Below are positions 1 through 7,159 of a DNA stretch of 21,134 nt, piece by piece; position 1 is the first letter of the stretch; every line of letters begins with the position of its first letter. Origin of the DNA: DATKZS01 sp035527835 [NCBI: bacterium]. GTDB taxonomy: Bacteria; RBG-13-61-14. The stretch lies in the NCBI GenBank assembly GCA_035527835.1, contig DATKZS010000033.1:1-21134 (forward strand), read 5' to 3'. A model generated the notes under the pieces. That model was not told the DNA's origin, ran no database searches, and saw nothing but the letters and a program-made list of their open reading frames with translations. A program made the translations under genes and the position numbers.

Positions 1-908
1 CCGAGCATGTCGCCGTGGTCCGAGGTGAAGACCACGATGGTGTTGCCCTCCTGCCCGCTCGCCGCGAGCGCGTCCAAGACCTCTCCCAGCAGCGCGTCCG
101 ACCGCCGCGTCAGATAAAAGTAATAGTCCAGGTAATGCCGCCACGTCTTTTCATCGTTCAGATCCATCTTGCCCGCGGCCGCGGCATAGGCCTCCTGATA
201 TTCCCGCTGGCAGCGCGGCTTGCCGGCGAGGTCATCGTCCCAGTTTTCGGGCAGACGCTCGGTCACGTCCGGCACCAGCACGGGGGGAACGTCAAGCCGA
301 GGATACGAGCAGATGTCGTGAGGATTGACGAGCGACACGGTAAGAAGCCATGGGGCGCCGCGGCTCGCGTGGCCCTTGATCCATTCGGCGGCCCCACGCG
401 CGACCGATCCGTCTCCGAGCAGGCCCGGGAAGGCAAAGCGGCGCGGCGGAGACATCAGCCATTCGAAGCCGTAAGCATCGAGGCCGCCTCTTTCTCTGTT
501 ATCGAGCGGCTGGCCCAGGTGCCACTTCCCGAAGTAGGGCGTGGAAAAGCCCGCGTCCCGGAACAGGCGGCCGATGGTGGGGATCCCGGGATCAAGGGGC
601 GGCTGTTCGGCGCGGTTCATGTTGTTGAACACGCCGTTTTGGTCCATGTGCAGCCCGGTCATGAGGCAGGCCCGGGAGGGCGAGCAAGGCACCGCGCTCA
701 CGAAATGGTTGGTGAACGCGACTCCGCGCTGTTTAAGCCGCTCGAGGCTCGGCAGCCGCGCGCCCTCCGGGAACCACCGCGGCTCGCGCATCTGGTCCAC
801 GATGAAGAGCAGCACATTCGGACCGGCCGCCCGCGCCCCGCCCGCTCCCGCCAGCATCAGCGCCGCGCCGCCCGCCCCTGACTTCTTCACGAATTCCCTG
901 CGGTCCAT
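1..908 (-). CDS. Tat-exported sulfatase, C-terminus beyond window edge
   Basis: Family S1-type sulfatase, hydrolysing a sulfate ester outside the cytoplasm. The 302 residues present start with a Tat-like signal (RREFVKK at 3-9, then an Ala/Gly-rich hydrophobic stretch ending near ARA 25-27). The first metal-binding segment NVLLFIVDQMR (31-41) follows. CSPSR at 75-79 is the cysteine-type formylglycine motif, so C75 should be converted to formylglycine. SDHGDMLG, the second metal-site motif, is the last thing visible at the edge. Sulfatases of this family usually run about 450-550 residues, so perhaps a third is missing. The ATG lies 5 nt after the SDR stop codon, with GGGG overlapping that stop as the likely ribosome site, so it is the last visible gene of the operon. 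No formylglycine-generating enzyme is in the window. The substrate cannot be told from sequence. Confidence 0.92.
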   Translation of the reverse strand, partial: MDRREFVKKSGAGGAALMLAGAGGARAAGPNVLLFIVDQMREPRWFPEGARLPSLERLKQRGVAFTNHFVSAVPCSPSRACLMTGLHMDQNGVFNNMNRAEQPPLDPGIPTIGRLFRDAGFSTPYFGKWHLGQPLDNRERGGLDAYGFEWLMSPPRRFAFPGLLGDGSVARGAAEWIKGHASRGAPWLLTVSLVNPHDICSYPRLDVPPVLVPDVTERLPENWDDDLAGKPRCQREYQEAYAAAAGKMDLNDEKTWRHYLDYYFYLTRRSDALLGEVLDALAASGQEGNTIVVFTSDHGDML

Positions 909-913
909 TTTTA

Positions 914-1669
914 TCACCCCGCCATGGTATACCCGCCGCTCACCGAGAGCACCTGCCCGGTGATGAACGACGCCCGCTCCGACGCCAGGAAGACCACGGC
1001 CTGGGCCACCTCCTCCGGCTCGGCCAGCCGCCCCAGCGGATACATCCTGGCCGCCTTGGACTGGTTTTCTTCCGGCAGGAACGCCTTGACCTTCTCCGTG
1101 CGCGTCGTCCCGGGCGACACCGCGTTCACCCTGATCCCGGACTTGCCGACCTCCCGCGCCAGCGACTTGGTGAACGAGATCACCCCGCCCTTGGCCGCGG
1201 AATAGACCGCCCAGCCTGTCTCCCCCACCCGCGCCGCGTCGGAGGCGATGTTAACGATGGAGCCGTGGCCGCGCTCGATCATGCGCGGGAGGAACACGCG
1301 GCAGCAGATGAGCGTTCCGAGCAGGGTCACTTTGAGGTCGCGCTCCCAGTCCGCGGGCCCCGTCTCCAGGAACGGCTTGATGGTCCAGGTCGCCGCGTTG
1401 TTCACGAGAACGTCGGGCCGACGCTCATGGGCCCCGAGCGCGGCCGCGGCTTTTTCCACGCCAGCGAAGTCCGATACGTCGAGCGCGAGCGCGAGCGCCT
1501 CGCCGCCGGCCAGGCCGATTAACTGGACGGTGGACTCCGCGGAAGAGGCCTCGAGGTCGGCCGCGATCACGAATGCTCCCTCCCGCGCCGCCGCCAGTGC
1601 AATGGCCTTGCCGATGCCCATCCCCGCGCCGGTGACCAGGACTTTCTTGTCTTTCAACATCACGCCCAT
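914..1669 (-). CDS. SDR family NAD(P)-dependent oxidoreductase
   Basis: Classical short-chain dehydrogenase/reductase of 251 residues, the normal length. Visible are the cofactor loop TGAGMGIG (13-20), the acidic D38 near the end of the second strand (favours NAD over NADP), NNAA (90-93), the catalytic S143, Y156 and K160 (YSAAK), and the PG segment after the active site. The C-terminus SGGYTMAG is typical of FabG/3-hydroxyacyl or secondary-alcohol dehydrogenases. It should oxidise or reduce a secondary alcohol/ketone in the cytoplasm. An in-frame ATG at 1705 overlaps the upstream esterase stop (ATGA), but its 12 extra residues are charged and unlike the family. The ATG at 1669 has a good ribosome site, so I use it. 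The sulfatase follows after 5 nt. The exact substrate is not recognisable. Confidence 0.92.
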   Translation of the reverse strand: MGVMLKDKKVLVTGAGMGIGKAIALAAAREGAFVIAADLEASSAESTVQLIGLAGGEALALALDVSDFAGVEKAAAALGAHERRPDVLVNNAATWTIKPFLETGPADWERDLKVTLLGTLICCRVFLPRMIERGHGSIVNIASDAARVGETGWAVYSAAKGGVISFTKSLAREVGKSGIRVNAVSPGTTRTEKVKAFLPEENQSKAARMYPLGRLAEPEEVAQAVVFLASERASFITGQVLSVSGGYTMAG

Positions 1670-1678
1670 TTTATTTTT

Positions 1679-1687
1679 CTTCCTTCC
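1679..1687 (-). promoter_or_regulatory. Ribosome binding site deciding the SDR start
   Basis: GGAAGGAAG on the minus strand, ending 9 nt before the ATG at 1669. It supports that ATG over the upstream ATG at 1705, which has no comparable site. Confidence 0.6.
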
Positions 1688-1701
1688 TGTCCGGTTTTCC
1701 C

Positions 1702-3324
1702 TCATTTAGTGTCAAGGATCATGGTTTGCGGAAACGGTTTCCACTCCGGGAAACCATCGCCGTTGGGGTTGCCGGTGCGGGCGAAGTTTGCCCAGTAGGC
1801 CATCATGCGTTCGGAGAGCTCGATGCGGCCGGCCTGGTTCGATTGGTTCCACGCAAACCTCAAGGTGCTGTCCTTTGAGCCGAGGAAATTTCCGAACACG
1901 AAGGCGAGGTCCAATCCATGGCCCGCGCCAATCACGTAATCCAGCGGCTCGGGCTCCTCGTCCCAGTCGAAGCGGTAGATGAAGATGTCGCTCTGGCTTC
2001 TCGACATTTTTCCGGCCGGTACATTGACTCCCAGGAGCTTGAACCCCGCCGTGCCGATTTTGGCCAGAGGATTATACACGATCTGGTCAAAGGGACCCAT
2101 GTAGTCGCGCAGGGACACCTGAGGATGATCGGGGTCCATGTCCTGGATCATCGTGCATAATTTGGCGTCGTCGAGGTCCGACAGCAGCAGGGGCAGAAAC
2201 AACTTGGCCTCATCGCGGTTGTTGCCCGCCAGGATCGGCACGCGGTTGTAGTCGCCGCGGGCCAGCAACCTTCCCGGCTTTCCCGCAATGACGCGGCCGT
2301 CCACGAAGATCATGTTCGAATCGAGGAGGTTGCCGAAGGGCACTCTCCGATAACACCCCATGATTTCTTGCGGGCTCTTTTTCCGGAGGTAATCGGCGAT
2401 CCCGTCATTATTTTGATCATGAATGTATTTTTCGGCATCACTGCTGGACGAGGCCAGCTTGTCTTTCATGATAAGCTGCGTAAGCACCGAGCCGGCCTTG
2501 GCTTCGCCGCTCTTGAGCTCGTTTGAAAAGGGCAGGCCGCTCTGCACTATGGCCCGGTGGAAACGCCCGGCGGCCGGCGGGCACGCGAGCATGGAAAAGA
2601 CGTTGATGCCGCCGGCGGACTCTCCGGCGATGGTGACGTTGCCGGGGTCTCCGCCGAAGTCCTCGATGTTGTCATGGACCCAGTTCAGGGCCGCAAGGAT
2701 ATCAAGGGTGCCGAAGTTTCCCGAGTCGTCGAGCGCGTCGCCGGTCCGGAGCGCCGGGTGGGCGAACCAGCCCAGGGGCCCCAGCCGGTAGTTGAAGGTG
2801 ACCACGACCAGGTCCTGAGGGCCGGCCAGGTTGGAGCCGTCATAGAGGTTCAGGGATGATTGGCCCACGGTGTTGCCGCCGCCGTAGATCCAGAAGAACA
2901 CGGGCAGGCCCTTGGCGTCGGTTCGCGGCCGCCATAAGTTGAGATACAGGCAGTCCTCGCTCCCGATGAGCCGGCCCATGTTTTCGCAATCCATGCTGTT
3001 CATGAGCCCGGAGTATTGGACGCAGATGGCGCTGAACTCCCTGGCCGGCCGCACCCCGTCCCAGTCCGCCGGCGGCCGCGGGGCCTTCCAGCGAAGGTCT
3101 CCGACCGGGGGCGCGGCATAGGGCACTCCGAGCCATGCCCACGTCCCGACGGCCTTGCCGCCGAAGGAGCTCTGGGCCTCCATGCCCTCCACTTTCCCGT
3201 GCGCGGTTTGCCTGATGAGCGGGTCCGCCCCGCCCGCGGCCAGTGGCCGCGAAGTTCCGAGCAGGGCCAGGATGATCAGCCCTGGAGCCGCGCGGCGCAT
3301 GATGGGAGTTTTTTCCATCACCAT
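1702..3324 (-). CDS. Exported type B carboxylesterase (first copy)
   Basis: Carboxylesterase type B family (alpha/beta hydrolase, pnbA-like), 540 residues, within the family range. Residues 9-31 form a Sec-type signal (MRR, hydrophobic core, LAA near 28-30), so it probably acts outside the cytoplasm. Family landmarks are WLGVPYAAPPVG (64-75), SEDCLYLN (122-129), the oxyanion segment YGGG (147-150), the nucleophile elbow GESAGG with S236, acid E372 (NNRDEA) and H469 (GAGHGLD). It should cleave carboxylic esters. An unusual feature is DQNNDGIAD at 303-311, which resembles a calcium-binding loop of the thrombospondin-3/dockerin kind. The start codon lies 4 nt past the CoA-ligase stop, whose GGAAGGA serves as ribosome site; its own stop overlaps an ATG (ATGA). 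A second, diverged esterase is at 7160-8794. Confidence 0.93.
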   Translation of the reverse strand: MVMEKTPIMRRAAPGLIILALLGTSRPLAAGGADPLIRQTAHGKVEGMEAQSSFGGKAVGTWAWLGVPYAAPPVGDLRWKAPRPPADWDGVRPAREFSAICVQYSGLMNSMDCENMGRLIGSEDCLYLNLWRPRTDAKGLPVFFWIYGGGNTVGQSSLNLYDGSNLAGPQDLVVVTFNYRLGPLGWFAHPALRTGDALDDSGNFGTLDILAALNWVHDNIEDFGGDPGNVTIAGESAGGINVFSMLACPPAAGRFHRAIVQSGLPFSNELKSGEAKAGSVLTQLIMKDKLASSSSDAEKYIHDQNNDGIADYLRKKSPQEIMGCYRRVPFGNLLDSNMIFVDGRVIAGKPGRLLARGDYNRVPILAGNNRDEAKLFLPLLLSDLDDAKLCTMIQDMDPDHPQVSLRDYMGPFDQIVYNPLAKIGTAGFKLLGVNVPAGKMSRSQSDIFIYRFDWDEEPEPLDYVIGAGHGLDLAFVFGNFLGSKDSTLRFAWNQSNQAGRIELSERMMAYWANFARTGNPNGDGFPEWKPFPQTMILDTK

Positions 3325-3328
3325 CTTT

Positions 3329-4882
3329 CTATTCCTTCCAGTACTGCTCGCGGAGCACCCTTTTCAGCACCTTGCCGATGGCGTTGCGGGGGAGCTGGTC
3401 GCGGAGCTCGACCGCGCAGACGCGCTGGAACTTGGCGAGTTTCGCGTTGGCCCACTCCTTGATCTCCTCGGGCTTGGCCTCGGCGCCGGTCTTCGGGATC
3501 ACCAGCGCCAGCGGCGACTCGCCCCATTTCTCGTGCGGGACCCCGATCACCGCCACGTCCAGCACCGCCGGGTGGCGGCCGATCACCTCCTCGATGTCCG
3601 TCGCGAACACGTTGATACCGCCGGAGATGATCATGTCCTTTTTCCGGTCCAGAATGTAGAGGAACCCGTCCTCGTCGAACCGTCCCACGTCGCCGGTGCG
3701 CAGGAAGGTCCGGCCGCGCTCGTCGCGCCAGATTGCCGCCTCCGTCTCCCGGGGCCGCTTGTAATACTCCTTGAGCAGTCCCGGGCTGTAGCCGATGATC
3801 TCGCCGACCTGGCCGCGCGGCAGCTCCTTGCCCTGGTCGTCAATGATCCTGAGATCTATCCCGAAGATGGGGGTGCCCACGGACCCGAGCTTGCCCTCCA
3901 TCTCCTCGGGCTTCAGCGACGAGCCGACACCCTCGGTGAGGCCGTAGAGCTCCATCAGTCCGCGCGTAAGCTTTTGCAGGATCCGCTCCTTCACCTCGCG
4001 GCGGAGCGGCGCGGCCGCGGAGATCATGATCTTCATGGAGCTCACATCGTACTGGTCCAGGTCGGGCAATGCCAGGATCATGATGAACTGGGTCGGCACC
4101 ATGAAGGTGTGGGTGCATCTTTCCTTTTGCACAAGCTCCAGGAACTCGCGCGGCCCGAACTTCTCCATGATGACCAGGGTCGCGCCCGCGATCATGGCGG
4201 GGAGCATTATCATCCAGGTGCCGTTGTGGTACATGGGCGTGGTGACGATCGGGACCGAGCTCGAGTCCATGCGGAAGTCGAGGCCCAGGGCCAGGGCGAA
4301 CTGGCTGCGGGCGTAGTGGGTGTGCACGATGCCCTTGGGGGTCCCGGTGGTGCCGGAGCTGTAGATGACGTTGCAGTCATCCTCGAACCCGAGCTCCACC
4401 GCCGGCTCGGTCTCCGGCGCATCACCTGTAAACGACTCGTACGATCTCCAGCCCGGGGCCTCGAACCCCAGCGCGATGAACCCGTCCGGCCGAACCTTCG
4501 TCATCCGCTCCTTGAACGGAGAGATCAACAGCGCCAGCAGGGCGTCGCAGAACAAAAACTCCGAGTCCGAGTCCTGGATCATCGCCGCCAGTCCCTCCGC
4601 GCTCATCATCGCGGACAGCGGCACGATCACCCCGCCCGCCTTGAGCGTCCCGAAGATCACCTCCGCCATCTCCACCCGGTTCGACGACAGCACGCTCACC
4701 TTGCCGTTCTTTTTAAGGCCCGCCGCGAGGAGCGCGTTGGCCACCCGGTTGATCCCGCGGTTGAACTCCTCCCAGCTCACCCTGCGGTCACCGCACACCA
4801 GCGCCGTCTTGCGCGGGCGCCACTTGGCGTGTCCGGCCATGACATCGGTGATCACGGCGTGGGGTGCGTCGAACTTGACCAT
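3329..4882 (-). CDS. AMP-dependent acyl-CoA synthetase/ligase
   Basis: Adenylate-forming ligase of the ANL superfamily, which activates a carboxylic acid as an acyl-adenylate and then transfers it to CoA in the cytoplasm. The 517 residues are typical of medium/long-chain or aryl-acid CoA ligases. Motifs in order: the P-loop-like YSSGTTGTPKG (174-184), YGLTE (313-317), TGD (396-398), the hinge DRKKDMIISGG (412-422) and the catalytic lysine K504 in PRNAIGK. No signal peptide is seen. The open frame extends upstream to 5176, but the ATG at 4882 has AGGAGG close before it and begins the conserved region, so the longer form is rejected. It lies 14 nt after the CocE-type gene. In context it probably activates the acid released by the neighbouring esterases. 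Chain length or aromatic preference cannot be read from sequence. Confidence 0.93.
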   Translation of the reverse strand: MVKFDAPHAVITDVMAGHAKWRPRKTALVCGDRRVSWEEFNRGINRVANALLAAGLKKNGKVSVLSSNRVEMAEVIFGTLKAGGVIVPLSAMMSAEGLAAMIQDSDSEFLFCDALLALLISPFKERMTKVRPDGFIALGFEAPGWRSYESFTGDAPETEPAVELGFEDDCNVIYSSGTTGTPKGIVHTHYARSQFALALGLDFRMDSSSVPIVTTPMYHNGTWMIMLPAMIAGATLVIMEKFGPREFLELVQKERCTHTFMVPTQFIMILALPDLDQYDVSSMKIMISAAAPLRREVKERILQKLTRGLMELYGLTEGVGSSLKPEEMEGKLGSVGTPIFGIDLRIIDDQGKELPRGQVGEIIGYSPGLLKEYYKRPRETEAAIWRDERGRTFLRTGDVGRFDEDGFLYILDRKKDMIISGGINVFATDIEEVIGRHPAVLDVAVIGVPHEKWGESPLALVIPKTGAEAKPEEIKEWANAKLAKFQRVCAVELRDQLPRNAIGKVLKRVLREQYWKE

Positions 4883-4896
4883 GACCCTTCCTCCTC

Positions 4897-7041
4897 TCAC
4901 CGGGGTATCACCGGCAGCTGGATCCGCGACCGCCGCTGCACGTCGCGGTAAACAGTGATGATGGGAATGACGTTGGCCCGGTCGCGGGGCATGTTGTCGG
5001 GAGCGAGCCCGGGATGCAGTTGAAAGGTGGGCCAGTCGGCGCAGGCGATTGACACCCGGACCTGGTGGCCCTTGCGAAAGACCCACGACGTGGGCATCAG
5101 GTCGAGCGTGAGCTCCACCGCGCGGTTTCCCGCCAGAATGCCCGCGATGTACTCGGCCTTTTCGTAGCCGTGCCACGGGAGCTTGGGCAGGACCTCGATC
5201 CCCAGGTCGCCGGAGTGGATCATCTCGTTGTTGTCATAAAGATGGGCGAAGCCGGAGCGGAGCTGGCCCTCGCTCACCAGCAGCGCCACTCCCTTTTCAT
5301 CAACGTCCTCCAGGTACACGAAAAAGTCGCCGTCGTCGGCGGATGACGACACCCATAGGTTAACCAGGGGATGTCCGGTGACTTCGAGGTCGTGGTCCAA
5401 GGGCTCGCCGGTATAGGACAGGCATTGGCGTTCCAGGCCGGTGCGGATGGGCAGGCCGGAGGGTGTCCGGCCTCCGAGCCCGACCCAGCGGTTACCCTGG
5501 TTTTTGCCGAAGCGGGCGTCGTGGGTGAAGTCGCATTGATAGGGGTCCCCACCGTCCGGTCCGGCTTGGGCGGCGAGGCGGTTTCCGGCCGCGAAGTAGA
5601 AGTCGGTGTGCTGCTCGCGGGCCAGCGGCCATTCGTTTTCCGATCGCCAGCCCTCTCCGTTCATCACGTAGATGGTCACCGGCGGCTCGGTTTCAATGCC
5701 ATTCGCCACGCCCTTGAGGTAATGGTCGAAGTAGCGGAGGGCCTCGTCCATCAATCCTTTTTGGTATTGCTTTGGATCCAGGCCCAGGTACTTGGCGAAG
5801 GGACCGGGCCCGGCGTGGTAGGCCGGGAGGATGAGGAGCTTGGAGGGGTTGGTGTCGGCCAGGGTGGCGTACCACTCGGTGGTTCCGCGCACCAGGGCGT
5901 CGAACCATCCGCCCCAGTTGTACACCGGAATGCCGGACTCCATGATGCGTTTGGTTTCGCCAGCCGGTCCGAGGTCGTAGACGGTGAGGGTATCGGCCGT
6001 AAAGCCCGGCAGGGTCCTTCCCGGGAACATCTCCATGAGGTTCACGTCGAGGAAGAATGTCCGGGCTGATGCGGACTGGAGGATGATGTTGCCGCGGTAG
6101 TGTTCCATGGTGGCGTTGTAATAGAAGTTGTTGTAGCGGAATTTATGGTCCGGGTATTGCGGGGGATAGAGCTCGTCGAGGAAAGAGCCGTTGTGGTTGC
6201 TGTCCACCGGGATTTCGTCGAGGAGATCGCCGTCTCCGTCCTCGTCCTTCACCGGCGCGGCCGGGAGGCTGATGCCGCGGAGCTGGCCGGTAAGCAGGAT
6301 GCGGGCCAGGGGCAGGCGGTAATAGTTCATGTTGAAAGCATAGGTCGTGGACGAATAGAAGTCGGTGAAGTCCTGGCTGTAGATCCCTCCCGGGTAGGTC
6401 CCCTCGGTGAAGGGCTCGAAGGGCGACCCCCAGGGCAGGATGCACTTGAGGGCCTTGGGGTGGTTGGCGGCGGTGACGAACTGGGAGTAAGCCAGGTAGG
6501 ACAATCCGTACATGCCGACGTTGCCGTCGCACCAGGGCTGGTCGGCGATCCAGTTGACCAGGTCCCGGCCGTCGAGGCCGATCAGCGGCATCAGGTCGGC
6601 CTTCCACCCGAACGATGCGCCCGAGCCCCGGATGTCCGCGGCCACGCAGGCGTAGCCGTGGCTGAGCCACAGCTTCACGTTTTCGTTGCCCGAGATGTCT
6701 ATGATGGGGCCGGATACGCCGAGCAAGCCCTTCATCAGCGCCTTCTTGAGCGGGTTGGGCTTCAAGTCAATCATGGCCCGCTGGTACGGCGTGTATTGCA
6801 GGATCACCGGGAACGACGCCCGCTCCGGGCCGTCTGACGGCAGGAACACGTCCACCGCCAGCCGCACCCCGTCGCGCATGGGCACGTACTGCGAGAACTT
6901 GGTGAAGCCCTGGTACTCGGCGAAGGTATAGCCCGAGTACGCCAGCGGCCGGCTCACCTTTGGGCCTCCCTCCGCGGCCGCCCCGCATACCAGCGGCACG
7001 GAAAAAAACAGGAACCACGCCATGGCCGTCTTTGCCCGCAT
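4897..7041 (-). CDS. CocE/NonD family hydrolase with tandem calcium-loop-like insert
   Basis: X-Pro dipeptidyl-peptidase/CocE family serine hydrolase (S15-like alpha/beta hydrolase with a C-terminal jelly-roll domain), 714 residues. A Sec-type signal spans about 1-23. The catalytic triad is visible as S181 (GLSYLA), D381 (GGWFD) and H409 (PAYHAGPG). The C-terminal domain begins near 470 and includes SWVFRKGHQVRVSI, typical of the family. Relatives cleave esters, amides or acyl groups. Residues 266-276 and 280-290 are two acidic loops, DEDGDGDLLDE and DSNHNGSFLDE, with a 14-residue period; they look like calcium-binding loops and lie in the cap region between S181 and D381. First gene of the minus-strand operon. 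A GTG at 7050 and an ATG at 7023 are alternative starts; 7041 has the best-spaced ribosome site. Confidence 0.9.
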   Translation of the reverse strand: MRAKTAMAWFLFFSVPLVCGAAAEGGPKVSRPLAYSGYTFAEYQGFTKFSQYVPMRDGVRLAVDVFLPSDGPERASFPVILQYTPYQRAMIDLKPNPLKKALMKGLLGVSGPIIDISGNENVKLWLSHGYACVAADIRGSGASFGWKADLMPLIGLDGRDLVNWIADQPWCDGNVGMYGLSYLAYSQFVTAANHPKALKCILPWGSPFEPFTEGTYPGGIYSQDFTDFYSSTTYAFNMNYYRLPLARILLTGQLRGISLPAAPVKDEDGDGDLLDEIPVDSNHNGSFLDELYPPQYPDHKFRYNNFYYNATMEHYRGNIILQSASARTFFLDVNLMEMFPGRTLPGFTADTLTVYDLGPAGETKRIMESGIPVYNWGGWFDALVRGTTEWYATLADTNPSKLLILPAYHAGPGPFAKYLGLDPKQYQKGLMDEALRYFDHYLKGVANGIETEPPVTIYVMNGEGWRSENEWPLAREQHTDFYFAAGNRLAAQAGPDGGDPYQCDFTHDARFGKNQGNRWVGLGGRTPSGLPIRTGLERQCLSYTGEPLDHDLEVTGHPLVNLWVSSSADDGDFFVYLEDVDEKGVALLVSEGQLRSGFAHLYDNNEMIHSGDLGIEVLPKLPWHGYEKAEYIAGILAGNRAVELTLDLMPTSWVFRKGHQVRVSIACADWPTFQLHPGLAPDNMPRDRANVIPIITVYRDVQRRSRIQLPVIPR

Positions 7042-7046
7042 CTCCT

Positions 7047-7055
7047 TCACCCCCT
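7047..7055 (-). promoter_or_regulatory. Ribosome binding site deciding the CocE-type start
   Basis: AGGGGGTGA on the minus strand differs by one base from the ideal AGGAGGTGA. It lies 5 nt before the ATG at 7041. The same stretch contains the GTG at 7050, which it therefore argues against. Confidence 0.5.
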
Positions 7056-7078
7056 GTCCGGACTCGATCTGCTATTTG

Positions 7079-7108
7079 TTTATCTCAATTCGAGACCGGC
7101 CGCAACAA
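7079..7108 (-). promoter_or_regulatory. Possible promoter of the minus-strand hydrolase operon
   Basis: On the minus strand TTGTTG (7103-7108), an 18-bp spacer and GATAAA (7079-7084) form a moderate sigma-70-like pair, about 37 bp before the CocE-type start. It overlaps the region used by the divergent promoter, so the two may compete. Pattern match by eye only. Confidence 0.35.
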
Positions 7109-7111
7109 ATT

Positions 7112-7120
7112 TGCTATAAT
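7112..7120 (+). promoter_or_regulatory. Extended -10 promoter for the divergent esterase
   Basis: TGCTATAAT contains a perfect -10 hexamer (7115-7120) preceded by the TGn extension. No good -35 is seen upstream (TCGAGA at 7090-7095 is weak), as expected for extended -10 promoters. Transcription would start near 7127, leaving a leader of about 33 nt before the ATG at 7160. Confidence 0.6.
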
Positions 7121-7159
7121 CGTCCGCGTCGCGAATCGAGTCGGGATGATGGAGGGGCC

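Noticed and set aside
1-908. Sulfatase as a truncated gene
   Set aside because: It is cut by the window edge, not by a stop codon; the frame is open to base 1.
3155-4951. A 598-residue plus-strand frame over the CoA-ligase gene
   Set aside because: Antisense shadow of an unmistakable adenylate-forming enzyme.
4883-5176. A 98-residue N-terminal extension of the CoA ligase
   Set aside because: It lies inside the CocE-type gene, is unlike any ligase N-terminus, and the ATG at 4882 has its own strong ribosome site.
6982-7041. Lipoprotein signal in the CocE-type hydrolase (cysteine near residue 19)
   Set aside because: The residues before the cysteine are P-L-V, not a lipobox ending in Gly, Ala or Ser.
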